From Saprospiraceae bacterium (lineage in GTDB: Bacteria; Bacteroidota; Bacteroidia; Chitinophagales; Saprospiraceae), in assembly GCA_028284395.1 (NCBI GenBank), contig JANQRV010000637.1, positions 1 to 64,000 on the forward strand: DNA of 64,000 nt, read 5' to 3'. Shown here piece after piece: positions 16,473-26,854 of the stretch (position 1 is the first letter of the stretch; every line of letters begins with the position of its first letter). Made by a program: the position numbers and the translations under genes. Under the pieces are notes generated by a model. The model ran no database searches and was not told the origin of the DNA. It was given only the letters and a program-made list of their open reading frames with translations.

Positions 16473-19289
16473 TTATTCCTCTTTATTTAGGTCTTCCATA
16501 GCATCTTCCAGATCCTTTGTTGCTTTTTTAAGCTCTTCAACCTGCTTCATTCGTTCTTCTAGTTCGGCTTTGGTCTCCGCTTTTTCCACTTCAGGGTCTT
16601 TAGGAGACTCTGGAGCCGTCTTTTCTTCCACCTCCTCAATTTCTTCTTTTGTAATTTCGGTTTTGGTATCGGCGGCACCATTGAAAGGCTCTTTGCCAAA
16701 GGTCAGGTAGTCTTCATCCTCGTCCACATAAATGGTGTCACCCGCCGCAAATTCGCCACCAATTACCAATTTGGACAACTCATTAATTACCTCTTTCTGA
16801 ATCACACGTTTCAGGGGACGAGCTCCAAACTGTGGATCATAACCTAACTCAGCTAAAAGGTCCAGAGCCTTTTCACTGAATTTGATCACAATTCCCTGGC
16901 GGGCCAACATTTTGTGTACCTTTTTCAGCAGAAGTTGGGAGATAGCGTGAATTTCTTTTCGCGATAGCGGCGTAAACATGATTTGTTCGTCGATCCGATT
17001 GAGGAATTCCGGTCGGAGGTTTTCTTTCAATAATTCGAAAACTTCATCTTTGGTCGCGTCGATGATCTCCTCGTGTTTGTCTTCCTCCATTTCGGAAAGA
17101 TCTTCAAAGTTTTCCAGGATTGTTTCCGCTCCTATATTGGAAGTCATGATTATAATCGTGTTCTTAAAATTGGCAACCCGCCCCTTATTATCCGTTAACC
17201 TACCGTCATCCAGGACCTGTAACAAAGTGTTGAAAGTGTCCGGGTGCGCTTTTTCGATCTCGTCAAGAAGAATGATAGAATAAGGTCTTCTACGGACGGC
17301 TTCGGTCAATTGTCCTCCTTCATCGTAGCCTACGTAACCGGGAGGAGCACCTACTAGCCTCGAAACAGAATGTCTTTCCTGATACTCACTCATATCGATT
17401 CGAGTGATCGCTTTTTCATCGTCAAAAAGCACTTCTGCCAGAGTCTTTGCCAGTTCAGTTTTACCCACACCGGTTGGGCCTAGGAAAATAAAGGAGCCAA
17501 TGGGGCGGTCAGCATCTTGCAAGCCCGAACGACTGCGCCGCACCGCATCAGAAACTGCTCTAACCGCTTCGTGCTGACCAATGAGACGCTTGCCAATTTC
17601 AGCTTCCAAATGCAATAACTTCTCTTTTTCACTTTTCAACATTCTAGCTACCGGTATCCCGGTCCACTTGGCAACGGTTTCAGCAATATCATTCGCAGTT
17701 ACTTCTTCGGTCGTGAATCTCACTTCGTCTGGAAGGGTGTCCAGCTTTTCTTCAGCGGCTTTTAACATGACCTGAAGCTTTTGCATATCTCCATAGCGGA
17801 TTTTGGCCACTGTCTCAAAATCGCTGTTTCGCTCAGCCTTGTCGGCGGCCATTTCCAGCTCTTCCAATTGTTTTTTTATGTTCTGGATGGTATCTACGAC
17901 TTCCTTCTCATTTTTCCAAGCTGCTCGAATAGAGTCACGTTTCTCTCGAGCATTGGCGATTTGGCTATTGATGACCTTTAACTTAGCACCGTCTTTCTCC
18001 CGTTTGATTGCTTCTTTTTCAATTTCCAGTTGCCGCACTCTACGATCCCATTCATCTACTTCATCCGGGACCGAATCCAATTCCAACCGCAGCTTAGCGG
18101 CAGCTTCGTCAATGAGGTCGATGGCTTTATCGGGCAAAAATCTATCTGCAATGTATCGTTGAGAAAGCTCGGCCGCGGCGACCAGGGCACCATCCAAGAT
18201 TTCTACCTTGTGGTAAACTTCATAGCGCTCTTGAAGGCCGCGAAGTATTGAAATGGTGTCTTCGATGCTTGGTTCGTCAATAAGAACAGTTTGAAACCGT
18301 CGGACGAGCGCTTTGTCGTTTTCAAAATATTTCTGGTATTCATCTAAGGTAGTAGCGCCAATGGTTCGGATTTCTCCTCGAGCTAGAGCCGGCTTTAGAA
18401 TATTGGCGGCATCCATCCCTCCTTGACCTCCACCGGCACCAATTAAAGTGTGAATCTCATCAATGAAAAGAATGTATTCACCGTTTGACTGTTCAATTTC
18501 ACTGATGATCGACTTCAGCCTTTCCTCAAAATCCCCCTTGTATTTGGCACCCGCAATCAAAGCTGCCAGGTCAAGGGTATAGATTCTCTTGCTGCGCAAA
18601 TTCTCTGGTACATCTTTCTTGACGATTCTCCAGGCTATCCCTTCTACTATAGCTGTTTTACCGACTCCTGGTTCGCCAATGAGTACGGGGTTGTTCTTTT
18701 TCCGGCGGGATAGAATGTGCAATACGCGTCGAATCTCTTCATCACGGCCAATGATCGGGTCCAGTTCTCCCGATTCCGCTCGATCGTTGAGATTAACGGC
18801 AAATTTATTTAGTGAATTGTAATTGCCTTCAGCACTCTGTTCGGTAACCTTCTTGCCTTTTCTAAGCTCTTCGATTGCAGCCTTAAGATCTTTTTCCTTT
18901 GCTCCTAGGCTCTTCAGCAACTTCGCTCCTTCATCAGTTCCTTGCACGACCCCAAGCAGTATCAATTCAATTGAAATGTATTCATCGCCAAAGTCTTTCA
19001 GCATTTTTTTTGCCCTTGCTAAAGAGCGGTTGGCATCATTGGTCAGGAACTGCTTTTCAGTACCCTTTACCTTTGGATACCGTGCAATGATATTATTTAA
19101 TTTATTTTTCAGTTCGGGGATGTTTACGTTCATCTTGTTGAAGATGAAGGAAGGAACATTTTCATCGGTTTCCAGTATACCGCGGATTAGATGAGGAGTA
19201 TCTACCTGTTGTTGGCTGAGTGCCGAGGCGATTTGTTGGGCTTTTAGGATGGCTTCTTGGGCCTTTATAGTGAAATTATCGTACGTCAT
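16473..19289 (-). CDS. clpB: ATP-dependent disaggregase ClpB
   Basis: A 938-aa Hsp100 chaperone that threads aggregated proteins with DnaK. It has the N domain ([16 protein letters not shown]), first AAA+ module with GEPGVGKT near residue 200, the coiled-coil middle domain (about 405-530), and second AAA+ module with GPTGVGKT near 603 and the [13 protein letters not shown] pore loop. No ClpP-docking IGF/L loop is visible. After the usual end (about residue 870) it has a charged tail of roughly 70 residues rich in E and K ([29 protein letters not shown]), which looks helical. Confidence 0.97.
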   Translation of the reverse strand: MTYDNFTIKAQEAILKAQQIASALSQQQVDTPHLIRGILETDENVPSFIFNKMNVNIPELKNKLNNIIARYPKVKGTEKQFLTNDANRSLARAKKMLKDFGDEYISIELILLGVVQGTDEGAKLLKSLGAKEKDLKAAIEELRKGKKVTEQSAEGNYNSLNKFAVNLNDRAESGELDPIIGRDEEIRRVLHILSRRKKNNPVLIGEPGVGKTAIVEGIAWRIVKKDVPENLRSKRIYTLDLAALIAGAKYKGDFEERLKSIISEIEQSNGEYILFIDEIHTLIGAGGGQGGMDAANILKPALARGEIRTIGATTLDEYQKYFENDKALVRRFQTVLIDEPSIEDTISILRGLQERYEVYHKVEILDGALVAAAELSQRYIADRFLPDKAIDLIDEAAAKLRLELDSVPDEVDEWDRRVRQLEIEKEAIKREKDGAKLKVINSQIANAREKRDSIRAAWKNEKEVVDTIQNIKKQLEELEMAADKAERNSDFETVAKIRYGDMQKLQVMLKAAEEKLDTLPDEVRFTTEEVTANDIAETVAKWTGIPVARMLKSEKEKLLHLEAEIGKRLIGQHEAVRAVSDAVRRSRSGLQDADRPIGSFIFLGPTGVGKTELAKTLAEVLFDDEKAITRIDMSEYQERHSVSRLVGAPPGYVGYDEGGQLTEAVRRRPYSIILLDEIEKAHPDTFNTLLQVLDDGRLTDNKGRVANFKNTIIIMTSNIGAETILENFEDLSEMEEDKHEEIIDATKDEVFELLKENLRPEFLNRIDEQIMFTPLSRKEIHAISQLLLKKVHKMLARQGIVIKFSEKALDLLAELGYDPQFGARPLKRVIQKEVINELSKLVIGGEFAAGDTIYVDEDEDYLTFGKEPFNGAADTKTEITKEEIEEVEEKTAPESPKDPEVEKAETKAELEERMKQVEELKKATKDLEDAMEDLNKEE

Positions 19290-19313
19290 GGAAGCGTTTG
19301 ATTAGTATGGATC

Positions 19314-19345
19314 TAAAAATAGAAAGTCTTTGCTATTTTATCAAA
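19314..19345 (-). promoter_or_regulatory. Possible clpB promoter
   Basis: The minus strand has TTTG (19345-19342), a 20-bp spacer and TATTTTTA (19321-19314), one base off the -7 consensus. It lies 25 bp upstream of the clpB ATG. No heat-shock element (CIRCE) is seen. Confidence 0.4.
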
Positions 19346-19393
19346 ATCCAAACGAAAATAAAGGATTTTCGATCAGCAGGTAGGTATTTTAGA

Positions 19394-19906
19394 TTACTTG
19401 AACCAATCGGAATAGAAAAGATAGGCATTGGCGATGCGTTCTATGGAGTCTTTAAACTGTGCTTCACTTAATGATTTAATTTTTTTAGCAGGTACGCCTC
19501 CGTATATGAAACCAGATTCTAAGGTAGCATTTTCGAGTACGACCGCTCCTGCACCGATCAGAACGTTGGAAGGCACAAGGGCATGGTCCATAATGATTGC
19601 TCCCATTCCCACCAAGACATTGTCCTCTAATGTACAGCCATGAACGATTGCCCGGTGCCCAATTGAGACATTATTACCGATGGTGGTCGAAGATCTTTGG
19701 TAAGTAGCGTGGATAACCGCTCCATCCTGGATGTTTACCTTATTGCCAATGCGTATACTGTTTACATCGCCACGAACAACTGCCTGAAACCAGACACTAC
19801 AATCATTTCCCATTTCCACGTCGCCGATAACTGTTGCATTTTCAGCGAGGTAACAGTTTTGTCCGAAGATCGGGGTAAAACCCCGCACACTTTTAATTAA
19901 AGCCAT
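19394..19906 (-). CDS. Gamma-class carbonic anhydrase-like hexapeptide-repeat protein
   Basis: A 170-aa left-handed beta-helix protein of the YrdA/PaaY group, trimeric zinc proteins related to gamma-carbonic anhydrase. Candidate metal ligands are H66 (VIHATY), H84 and H89 (SIGHRAIVHGC), with the family spacing. Hexapeptide turns (VIGDVEMGNDCSV, VLVGMGAIIMDHALV) run to about residue 145, followed by a short C-terminal helix. The physiological substrate of this subgroup is uncertain; hydration of CO2 is possible but not shown. It lies 18 bp downstream of the TPR membrane protein gene. Confidence 0.85.
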   Translation of the reverse strand: MALIKSVRGFTPIFGQNCYLAENATVIGDVEMGNDCSVWFQAVVRGDVNSIRIGNKVNIQDGAVIHATYQRSSTTIGNNVSIGHRAIVHGCTLEDNVLVGMGAIIMDHALVPSNVLIGAGAVVLENATLESGFIYGGVPAKKIKSLSEAQFKDSIERIANAYLFYSDWFK

Positions 19907-19923
19907 TTATAGTTTTTTGAAAA

Positions 19924-22014
19924 TTAGCCTCCTCCCATTCTCTTTTGTATCCCTGGATCAATTTGAATCGCTTTTTGTCGGTATTCTTCCCCTTTTTGAG
20001 GATTGCCAACATTGTAATAAGCTGTACCCACATTATAGAGTGCATCAGCGCTGTTAGGACTTGTTTTCAAGGCCTGCTCAAAATATTGGAGTGCTTCGCC
20101 GTTATTACCTTGCATACCCATGGCGACTCCAAGTAGCCTTAAGGTCTCATAGTCGTTGGGGTTGATTTCATATGCTTTCTGAAGGTAAAGCATAGCATTC
20201 TGAAGATCGTTTTGTTGTTCTCCGTATTTTCGACCCAAATCTCGATACGCCATAGCCAGGTAGTTTTGGTATTGAGGATCCCTTGGATAACTCTGAATGA
20301 GCAACTCAATGTTGTCTAACGATTTTTCGGGCTGCTTCATATTCATATAGGTGATAGCCTGATTGAGGATAGCGTCTCTGTAGAGCGGGTCAATATTGCG
20401 AGCCTGGTTGAAGTATTGAATGGCTACATCGTGTTGTTCGAGGTAAGAATGAGCATTACCCAGCAACAAATAAGCATTCTTGTAAAGCGGATGGATATCT
20501 ATCGCTTCCTTCAAGTGTCCAATGGCTTCGCGAATCATCTCATCTTTTTTTGTATCATCATCTTGTTCAAGTGCCTGAGTCAATAACTCGCCACCGACGG
20601 CATTTCGCAATTTTGCGCTGTTGTAAGAAGTCTCAATATCCGTTGTGAAAAGGGTGAAGTTGTCTTTCCAAGCTTTGTTTCGATCCATAGTTTTGATGCC
20701 GAATAAAAGTACGACGACCCCTACTGCGCCAAAGTATGGATATAGATTACTGAAACTCCTGATCTTCTGTTTGTCAAACCAATTGTAAAATAAAAGAGCA
20801 ATCGCCATGCTGAAGCCTACCGATGGCATAAACATGAACCTTTCAGACATATTTGTACCAATTGGGAAAAAGAAATTGGAGATGATAGAAGAAGTAATCA
20901 GAAAGAAAAGAATGCAAAAGCTTATGGGATCCCTTTTGGGAGCCCTCATCAAAGCATAAGCAAATAAGCCGATGTATAATAGTAGACTGAGGAGAACCCT
21001 CCAGTTGGCAAAAGACATAATTTCCACATGCCGCGGATAATAATCATGGGTTAAGGAGTAAGGTAAGACGAGTAATTGAAGATATTTACCCATGGTGTAA
21101 GTAATCGTTGCCAGCCGTTCGGCACCTGAAAAACTACTATAGGAATTACCATTCCATTTTAAGAATGGATTGTTCATCAGTTCCGTAGAGGGAGGAGCAT
21201 CTAAGGCGCTTCCCAAAACGGAAGAACGAATAAATAGGAAGAGCGCGGCAGCGACAACAAATGGTACCGTTTGCCAAACGATTTTAACCAATGAGGCTCG
21301 GGTGAAGAAATAGAAACTCAATGGTACGATCGCCAAAAAGGTAATGGCGTTTTCCTTCGACATCAGCCCCAGAAAAAATAGGATGCCAGCCGTAACCGTC
21401 CAGTACCACCTTTCACGGCGATATCCCAGAAAAGCATAATAGAGGGCGGCTAAGCTAAACAATAAAGTCATAATCTCATCGCGGCCTTTAATGTTGGCTA
21501 CTGCTTCAGTATGAAGCGGATGAGTGACAAAAATAAGGCTGGTTATCAATGCGATCCAATAAGCATAGGGGCCTTTCTTCTTAGTTGGAAATAACTGAAG
21601 CAGTAGCATATACAGAAACACACCAGTGATGCCATACAAGATGGCGTTCACCAGATGACTCACCGATGGTTTGTTGCCAAAAAACTCATGTTCAATGGCA
21701 AATGAAACTAGTGATAAAGGTCGATACCGGCCTCCGGATACAAGACTTGCTTTGGATGGGTCATTGAAAAACCCAAAAAAAGTGTCATTAGTGAGAATAT
21801 CTGGAATGCCACCGATACCTTGTTGGGTAAAGGTATTGTCGGTAATCACGATGGCATCATCCTGTGCATACTTGTGAAAGATGGTGTTGCTGTAAAGTAG
21901 AAATCCAATCGCAAATATCAACCAGCTATGTAGAGTCTGGTTGGAAAACCACTTGGGTTGATCTGTGAAAATGTGTTTGCCAGACCTTTTCTTCTTTTTG
22001 GTCGTCGCGTTCAT
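19924..22014 (-). CDS. Polytopic membrane protein with C-terminal TPRs (TMTC/DUF1736-like)
   Basis: A 696-aa protein with about ten to eleven hydrophobic segments in residues 25-430 and TPR motifs in the last 230 residues (HPLYKNAYLLLGNAHSYLEQ, DPLYRDAILNQAITYMN, NPNDYETLRLLGVAMGMQG, SPNSADALYNVGTAYYN). The first loop has YAQDDAIVITDN, with acidic residues as in GT-C glycosyltransferases, and the overall layout matches TMTC-type O-mannosyltransferases. An envelope glycosyltransferase role is therefore plausible but unproven. It is first in a minus-strand pair with the carbonic-anhydrase-like gene. Confidence 0.75.
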   Translation of the reverse strand: MNATTKKKKRSGKHIFTDQPKWFSNQTLHSWLIFAIGFLLYSNTIFHKYAQDDAIVITDNTFTQQGIGGIPDILTNDTFFGFFNDPSKASLVSGGRYRPLSLVSFAIEHEFFGNKPSVSHLVNAILYGITGVFLYMLLLQLFPTKKKGPYAYWIALITSLIFVTHPLHTEAVANIKGRDEIMTLLFSLAALYYAFLGYRRERWYWTVTAGILFFLGLMSKENAITFLAIVPLSFYFFTRASLVKIVWQTVPFVVAAALFLFIRSSVLGSALDAPPSTELMNNPFLKWNGNSYSSFSGAERLATITYTMGKYLQLLVLPYSLTHDYYPRHVEIMSFANWRVLLSLLLYIGLFAYALMRAPKRDPISFCILFFLITSSIISNFFFPIGTNMSERFMFMPSVGFSMAIALLFYNWFDKQKIRSFSNLYPYFGAVGVVVLLFGIKTMDRNKAWKDNFTLFTTDIETSYNSAKLRNAVGGELLTQALEQDDDTKKDEMIREAIGHLKEAIDIHPLYKNAYLLLGNAHSYLEQHDVAIQYFNQARNIDPLYRDAILNQAITYMNMKQPEKSLDNIELLIQSYPRDPQYQNYLAMAYRDLGRKYGEQQNDLQNAMLYLQKAYEINPNDYETLRLLGVAMGMQGNNGEALQYFEQALKTSPNSADALYNVGTAYYNVGNPQKGEEYRQKAIQIDPGIQKRMGGG

Positions 22015-22354
22015 AAAGTGATACGCTTTACAGTATGTAAAATGCTGACAGTGGTCAATGTCAGTGATCTAAAAGGAGTAGCATTTTCATACCAAGTTAG
22101 CTAATAGTGTAACAGGGCAAGTTATTGTGCAAAGGTATTCTTCGATACAAGACCGGTTGGGGAGTATGTAGTCTCGAAACTTAGTGCGATCGGTCCTGTA
22201 AAAATAGGACCAATTCGCGGGATTTCAAAACTCGTTAACTGCAAATATTAAAGTGGTGCGCTCCAATATATACCCTCCAATCATTAAATCCGATAATTTC
22301 ACTATTTTGGGTTAGCAAGATATCTCCAAAGTTATTAACCTAATCAAAGTTAGT
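22015..22354. other. 340-bp divergent intergenic region
   Basis: It separates the TPR membrane protein gene (minus) from the amidohydrolase trio (plus). I see a 6-bp inverted repeat CTGACA/TGTCAG (22045-22064) and a hairpin GGTCCT/AGGACC (22192-22211). No ORF, tRNA or full -33/-7 pair is evident. Both repeats are short and could be chance. Confidence 0.4.
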
Positions 22355-24085
22355 ATGAAAAAGCGCTTACTGTTGTTCCTTTGCGGGCTTGTCCTTCTTT
22401 GGACTGGACCGGCTGTGGGGCAAGAAATTGTGGAACTCAAGCCCGTGACAAAAACCTACGCTTTTACCAATGTGACTGTAGTTCAAAAACCAGGCCAGAT
22501 TCTAAAAAGCGTTAACCTGGTGGTGAAGGATGGTTCCATCGCGGCCATCGGAAAAGACATTCCGATCCCTCCCGATGCAAAGATCGTTGGTAGTGATTCT
22601 CTTTACATCTATTCGGGGTTTATAGACGGAGCCACTAATGTGGGAGTACCACGTCCTAAATCGGATGCCGGACAAAGTCAGGAAGGAAGGAGAAGGGGGC
22701 CACCCCCAGGAGTGAAAGATCGAGGGAATCCACCGAATAAAGTAGCGGGAATACTACCCGAACGATCAGTGGTAGACCTCTTGAACCCAGAGGAACGTTC
22801 CGTCGCCGAAATGCGGAAAATTGGCTTTACTACTGCGCATGCTGTTCCACGTGGACAAATGTTGCCAGGTAAAGGAGCGCTCATATTGTTGAAAGGAAAG
22901 TCGGGTAAGGAAATGGTACTGAAAGACGAAACCTCTCTTTTTGCTCAGTTATCTGGTGCCCGTGGTGTATATCCGGCGACCGTAATTGGCGTGATGTCAA
23001 AATTTCGGGATCTTTATAAGCAGGCTGAATTAGCTCAAAAGCATGAAAAAGCTTATAGGGAAAACCCATCGGGAATGAAGCGACCGAACTACGATGAGGT
23101 TCACCAGGCATTTTATGGGGCCATAGACGGGCAACGCCCCATTTTCTTTAATGCCAGTGATGTGAAATCTATTCATCGGGTAATGATGCTGCAGAAAGAT
23201 CTTGGTTTTCCACTTGTTCTTGCCAATGTGAAGCAAGGTTGGCATGTGGCTGATCAAATTAAGAATGCCCAAATACCGGTATTCCTATCATTGGATCTTC
23301 CGGAATTCAGTGATACCAAAAAGAAAAAAGAGGCAACTGCTGGTGCAAAAGCTGTAAATGTGAAAAATCCGGAAGTTCAAAGTGACGAAAAAGCAAAACT
23401 GGAGAAAAGGCGAAAAGAAGAAATGGGCAAACATTTGCGGCAAGCTGCGGTATTTGCTGAAAAAGGCATTGATTTTGGATTTTCGACAATTTCTGCGAAG
23501 TCCAAGGATATTCGGGGGAACCTTCTGAAATTGATAAAAAATGGATTGTCAGAAGAGCAAATACTGGCAGCTTTAACTGTGATACCATCCAAGCTTCTGG
23601 GGGTAGACAAAATATTGGGTACCGTTGAAAAAGGGAAAATGGCCAATTTGCTGGTGACTGATAAGCCCTATTTTGAAGAAAAAGCAAATGTTCGATACGT
23701 AATGGTTGAGGGCGAGGTATTCGAATATGAAGTAAAAGAAAAGAAAAAAGGAGACACTAAGGTTAAGGCCGACCCGGTTGGTTCGTGGTCTTATCAGGTT
23801 GATGCGGACGGTCAGACTATGGAAGGGCAATTGGTAATCAAAAAAAATGAAGACATTTTCAGTGGGACCATAAGTAACCCTATGACCAACGAATCCAGTC
23901 CTGTTAATGATGTAGAATTGGCCGGCAACAAATTATCCTTTTCGACGAAATTTAATGATGGAAGCCAAACTGTTTCCGTATCCTTTTCTGTAGTGATCGA
24001 AGGGAATAATTTTGAAGGTAGTGTCAGTGCTGATGGCCTTGGAACCTTTGATATTGAAGGAGAACGGGCGTCTACTCCCAGGTAA
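22355..24085 (+). CDS. Exported amidohydrolase-fold protein lacking the HxH motif, first of three
   Basis: A 576-aa protein with a signal peptide (MKKRLLLFLCGLVLLWTGPAVGQE). The amidohydrolase beta-sandwich and C-terminal signature are present (ILGTVEKGKMANLLVTDKPYF), but where metal-dependent members have an HxH after the ‘PGxID’ strand this one reads YSGFIDGATNVG (about residues 86-95), with no histidine. The second-histidine regions are also replaced (IFFNASDVKS). A lysine-rich insert lies near 325-365, and the last 110 residues form an extra beta-rich domain (GSWSYQVDADGQTMEG). Catalysis by the usual mechanism looks unlikely. It precedes the second gene by 29 bp. Confidence 0.8.
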   Translation: MKKRLLLFLCGLVLLWTGPAVGQEIVELKPVTKTYAFTNVTVVQKPGQILKSVNLVVKDGSIAAIGKDIPIPPDAKIVGSDSLYIYSGFIDGATNVGVPRPKSDAGQSQEGRRRGPPPGVKDRGNPPNKVAGILPERSVVDLLNPEERSVAEMRKIGFTTAHAVPRGQMLPGKGALILLKGKSGKEMVLKDETSLFAQLSGARGVYPATVIGVMSKFRDLYKQAELAQKHEKAYRENPSGMKRPNYDEVHQAFYGAIDGQRPIFFNASDVKSIHRVMMLQKDLGFPLVLANVKQGWHVADQIKNAQIPVFLSLDLPEFSDTKKKKEATAGAKAVNVKNPEVQSDEKAKLEKRRKEEMGKHLRQAAVFAEKGIDFGFSTISAKSKDIRGNLLKLIKNGLSEEQILAALTVIPSKLLGVDKILGTVEKGKMANLLVTDKPYFEEKANVRYVMVEGEVFEYEVKEKKKGDTKVKADPVGSWSYQVDADGQTMEGQLVIKKNEDIFSGTISNPMTNESSPVNDVELAGNKLSFSTKFNDGSQTVSVSFSVVIEGNNFEGSVSADGLGTFDIEGERASTPR

Positions 24086-24114
24086 CCTAATGTCCATAAC
24101 TTAAATTCGACAAA

Positions 24115-25470
24115 ATGAAAAAATATTCTGCAATTATTATTGTTTCTTTCTTGGCCTTTGGTCTTTTTGCACAGACACCAAAAGGAGACGTTCTGATCAA
24201 AAATGGCACTGTGCTAACCGTTACGAATGGAACCAGAGAAAATACAGATGTATTGATCAAAAATGGGAAAATTGCTAGGATCGGGAAAAACCTTAAGGCT
24301 CCTTCAGAAATCATTGTTGTTGATGCCACCGGGCAATTCGTGATGCCCGGTATCATCGATGCACATTCCCACATTGCGATTGATGCGGTCAATGAAGGAA
24401 CGAATCCTGTAACAGCCGAAGTTTTTACTGGTGATGCCTTGGATCCACTCGACATCGCCATTTACCGGGCCTTGGCGGGAGGGGTTACAGCCTCACACTC
24501 CATGCACGGATCCGCCAATGTTATCGGAGGACAATGCGAGACCATTAAACACAGATATGGAGGTTATAACCCGGCCGACCTGGAAATGAAGGACGCTCCA
24601 CGGACGATTAAATTTGCACTGGGTGAAAACCCAATGCGCGTTCACGGCGAGGGGAATAAACTGGTGCCAAGAACCAGAATGGGTGTCGAGCAGGTTATCC
24701 GTAAAGCTTTTGAAGATGCAAAAGCTTATCAAAATGCGTGGACCGCTTACGAAAAAGGAGCGGATCCTTCACTGGCTCCGCCAACCTACAGCCGCCGGTT
24801 GGAAACTTTGTCCGACATATTAACCGGAGACATCATCATCCACTGTCATTCCTACCGGGCTGATGAGATCCTAATGCTCATGAATGTTTGTAGAGATTAT
24901 GGCGTTTCAAAACTGTGTTTTCAGCACGTTAATGAAGGTTTTAAAGTTGCTCCGGAGTTAGCGGATTTTGGCGCAGGAGCTTCGGTGTTTGCCGATTGGT
25001 GGGCTTACAAATTCGAGGTCTACTACTCGACAGCTTATAACGCTGCGATTTTGACACGCAATGGCGTGGTTACCTCCATCAACTCAGATTCCGGTGAACT
25101 AATCCGCCACCTGTATCATGAGGCAGGTAAAAGCCAAAAATACGGTGGCCTTACTGATGATGAAGCACTCGCTCTGATTACCATCAATCCGGCTAAGCAG
25201 TTGGGGGTCGCAGACCGCATCGGCAGCATCGAAGTGGGGAAAGATGGTGATATCGCGATCTTCAACAACCATCCTCTGTCTATTTATGCGATTCCCCAGA
25301 TGACCTTTATCGACGGTGTGAAATATTTTGATATAAAGGAAGATAACGATGACATGAGATTAGATGTTGATCCGGAGGAAGCGGTTCCTGCATTCATGAT
25401 GGAAGATACACATGACCACGATCGTTGCATGCAAGGTGTTTTTGAACAGGTATTTCACTCACATCATTGA
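24115..25470 (+). CDS. Exported metal-dependent amidohydrolase, second of three
   Basis: A 451-aa enzyme with signal peptide MKKYSAIIIVSFLAFGLFAQ. The metal site looks complete: H84 and H86 in PGIIDAHSHIA, H243 or H245 in IIIHCHSYRADE, H271 in CFQHVNEG and D325 in INSDSGELIRH. The ASHSMHGSANVIGGQ region follows as in imidazolonepropionase-like exported hydrolases, and a C-terminal GSIEVGKDGDIAIFNNHPL closes the sandwich domain. The substrate is unknown; peptides or cyclic amides are typical. The extreme C terminus is histidine rich (DTHDHDRC, FHSHH), which may hold extra metal. Its neighbours are two related proteins without HxH. Confidence 0.88.
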   Translation: MKKYSAIIIVSFLAFGLFAQTPKGDVLIKNGTVLTVTNGTRENTDVLIKNGKIARIGKNLKAPSEIIVVDATGQFVMPGIIDAHSHIAIDAVNEGTNPVTAEVFTGDALDPLDIAIYRALAGGVTASHSMHGSANVIGGQCETIKHRYGGYNPADLEMKDAPRTIKFALGENPMRVHGEGNKLVPRTRMGVEQVIRKAFEDAKAYQNAWTAYEKGADPSLAPPTYSRRLETLSDILTGDIIIHCHSYRADEILMLMNVCRDYGVSKLCFQHVNEGFKVAPELADFGAGASVFADWWAYKFEVYYSTAYNAAILTRNGVVTSINSDSGELIRHLYHEAGKSQKYGGLTDDEALALITINPAKQLGVADRIGSIEVGKDGDIAIFNNHPLSIYAIPQMTFIDGVKYFDIKEDNDDMRLDVDPEEAVPAFMMEDTHDHDRCMQGVFEQVFHSHH

Positions 25471-25495
25471 ATTTGTAAATTAAGAATCCACTAAA

Positions 25496-26794
25496 ATGAA
25501 ATATAAACTTCTGAATTTTCTTTTTGCCACTTTGCTTGTCTTGCCACTTATCGGACAAACGGAGAGTAAGCCGGCGAAGGCGACTTTTGCGCTCACCAAT
25601 GCCACCATTGAAACGATTACCAACGGAACCATGAGCGGCAATCTTATCATTTCAAATGGTAAAATTACGGCTTTAGGTCCGGATGCCGCCATCCCTGCCG
25701 GTGCCGAGATCATCGATTGTACCGGTCATAGCATTTATCCAGGGATGATCGATAGCGGTACCCAACTGGGATTGTCGGAGGTGAGTTCGGTGTCCTTAAC
25801 AAATGATTACAATGAATTAGGCGACATCATTCCACAAATGCAGGCACTGACAGCAGTGAATCCGAATTCCACTGCGGTTCCGGTTACAAGAGTAAGTGGT
25901 GTTACGTCGGTTATTGTGTCTCCCTCGGGTGGGATATTGCCAGGTACTGCCTCATTGATCAACCTGGTTGGATATACTCCAGATCAAATGGATTTGGGGT
26001 TCCGAGGAGTTATCCTCAACTTTCCCTCTGCTGAGGCGCGCGGCAGATGGGATCGCCGTTCGGAAGACGTCCGTAAGAAAGAGTACGATAAAAAACTCAA
26101 AAAGCTGAATGAAGTAATGGACGAGGCAGCTATATACACTCAACTCTCTGATGCCAGCGTTGGTCAGCAAGGTGCAAGTATTGAGTACAATCCGGAATTA
26201 AGAGCTTTGCTTCCCGTTATCAAGGGGGAAGCTCCTTTTCTATTGGAGGTCAATAGCGAACAATCGATCAAAGCAGCCATCAAATGGGTATCGAAGCGTA
26301 AGGTGAAGGCCATTTTTACCGGTGTTGCAGAAGGTTGGAGAGTGGCGGATCAACTGGCCGCTGCTAAAATTCCGGTCATAACCGGCCCGGTTCTAAGCAC
26401 GCCGACACGTAGTTCGGATCGTTATGACAAACCGTACGCAAATGCTGGACTTATGCACAAAGCCGGTGTCAAGGTTGCTATTAGAACTGGAGATTCTGAG
26501 AACGTTCGTAACTTACCCTATCATGCGGGATTTGCCGCCGCTTATGGCTTCGGGAAGGAAGAGGCACTAAAAGCAGTGACCATTACCCCGGCAGAAATAT
26601 TCGGTGTGGCCGATCAATTGGGTTCGCTGGTTGTCGGCAAAAGTGCTACACTTTTTGTATCTGATGGAGACCCTTTCGAGACGAAGACTCAAGTCAAATA
26701 CGTCTTTATCGATGGATGGAACATCCCCATGGAAAGCAGGCATACCAGATTATACGACGAATTTTTAAATCGTCGACCAGGTTTGAAAAAGTAA
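25496..26794 (+). CDS. Exported amidohydrolase-fold protein lacking the HxH motif, third of three
   Basis: A 432-aa protein with signal peptide MKYKLLNFLFATLLVLPLIGQ. It resembles the first gene more than the second: the HxH position reads YPGMIDSGTQLGLSEVSSV (about residue 85), and the second-histidine region reads FLLEVNSEQSIKAAIKW. The late aspartate region is kept (AIRTGDSENVRNLPYHAGFAAAYG), as is the C-terminal DQLGSLVVGKSATLFVSDGDPF. It may be a non-catalytic partner or use another mechanism. It starts 25 bp after the middle gene, so the three form an operon, probably acting in the periplasm. Confidence 0.8.
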   Translation: MKYKLLNFLFATLLVLPLIGQTESKPAKATFALTNATIETITNGTMSGNLIISNGKITALGPDAAIPAGAEIIDCTGHSIYPGMIDSGTQLGLSEVSSVSLTNDYNELGDIIPQMQALTAVNPNSTAVPVTRVSGVTSVIVSPSGGILPGTASLINLVGYTPDQMDLGFRGVILNFPSAEARGRWDRRSEDVRKKEYDKKLKKLNEVMDEAAIYTQLSDASVGQQGASIEYNPELRALLPVIKGEAPFLLEVNSEQSIKAAIKWVSKRKVKAIFTGVAEGWRVADQLAAAKIPVITGPVLSTPTRSSDRYDKPYANAGLMHKAGVKVAIRTGDSENVRNLPYHAGFAAAYGFGKEEALKAVTITPAEIFGVADQLGSLVVGKSATLFVSDGDPFETKTQVKYVFIDGWNIPMESRHTRLYDEFLNRRPGLKK

Positions 26795-26808
26795 CGGAAG
26801 ATCGATAA

Positions 26809-26854
26809 GTGGGCGATCAACAATAACGTTTTGTTGGATCAGTTGATCGTCCAC
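26809..26854. terminator. Hairpin between the amidohydrolase operon and thrC
   Basis: GTGGGCGATCAAC (26809-26821) and GTTGATCGTCCAC (26842-26854) pair at 12 of 13 positions around a 20-nt loop, between convergent genes. The right arm touches the thrC stop codon. There is no T-run on either strand, so termination is inferred from position. Confidence 0.5.

Noticed and set aside
16978-19194. Several plus-strand frames opposite clpB
   Set aside because: They are serine/phenylalanine-rich shadows of clpB codons, with no recognisable domain.
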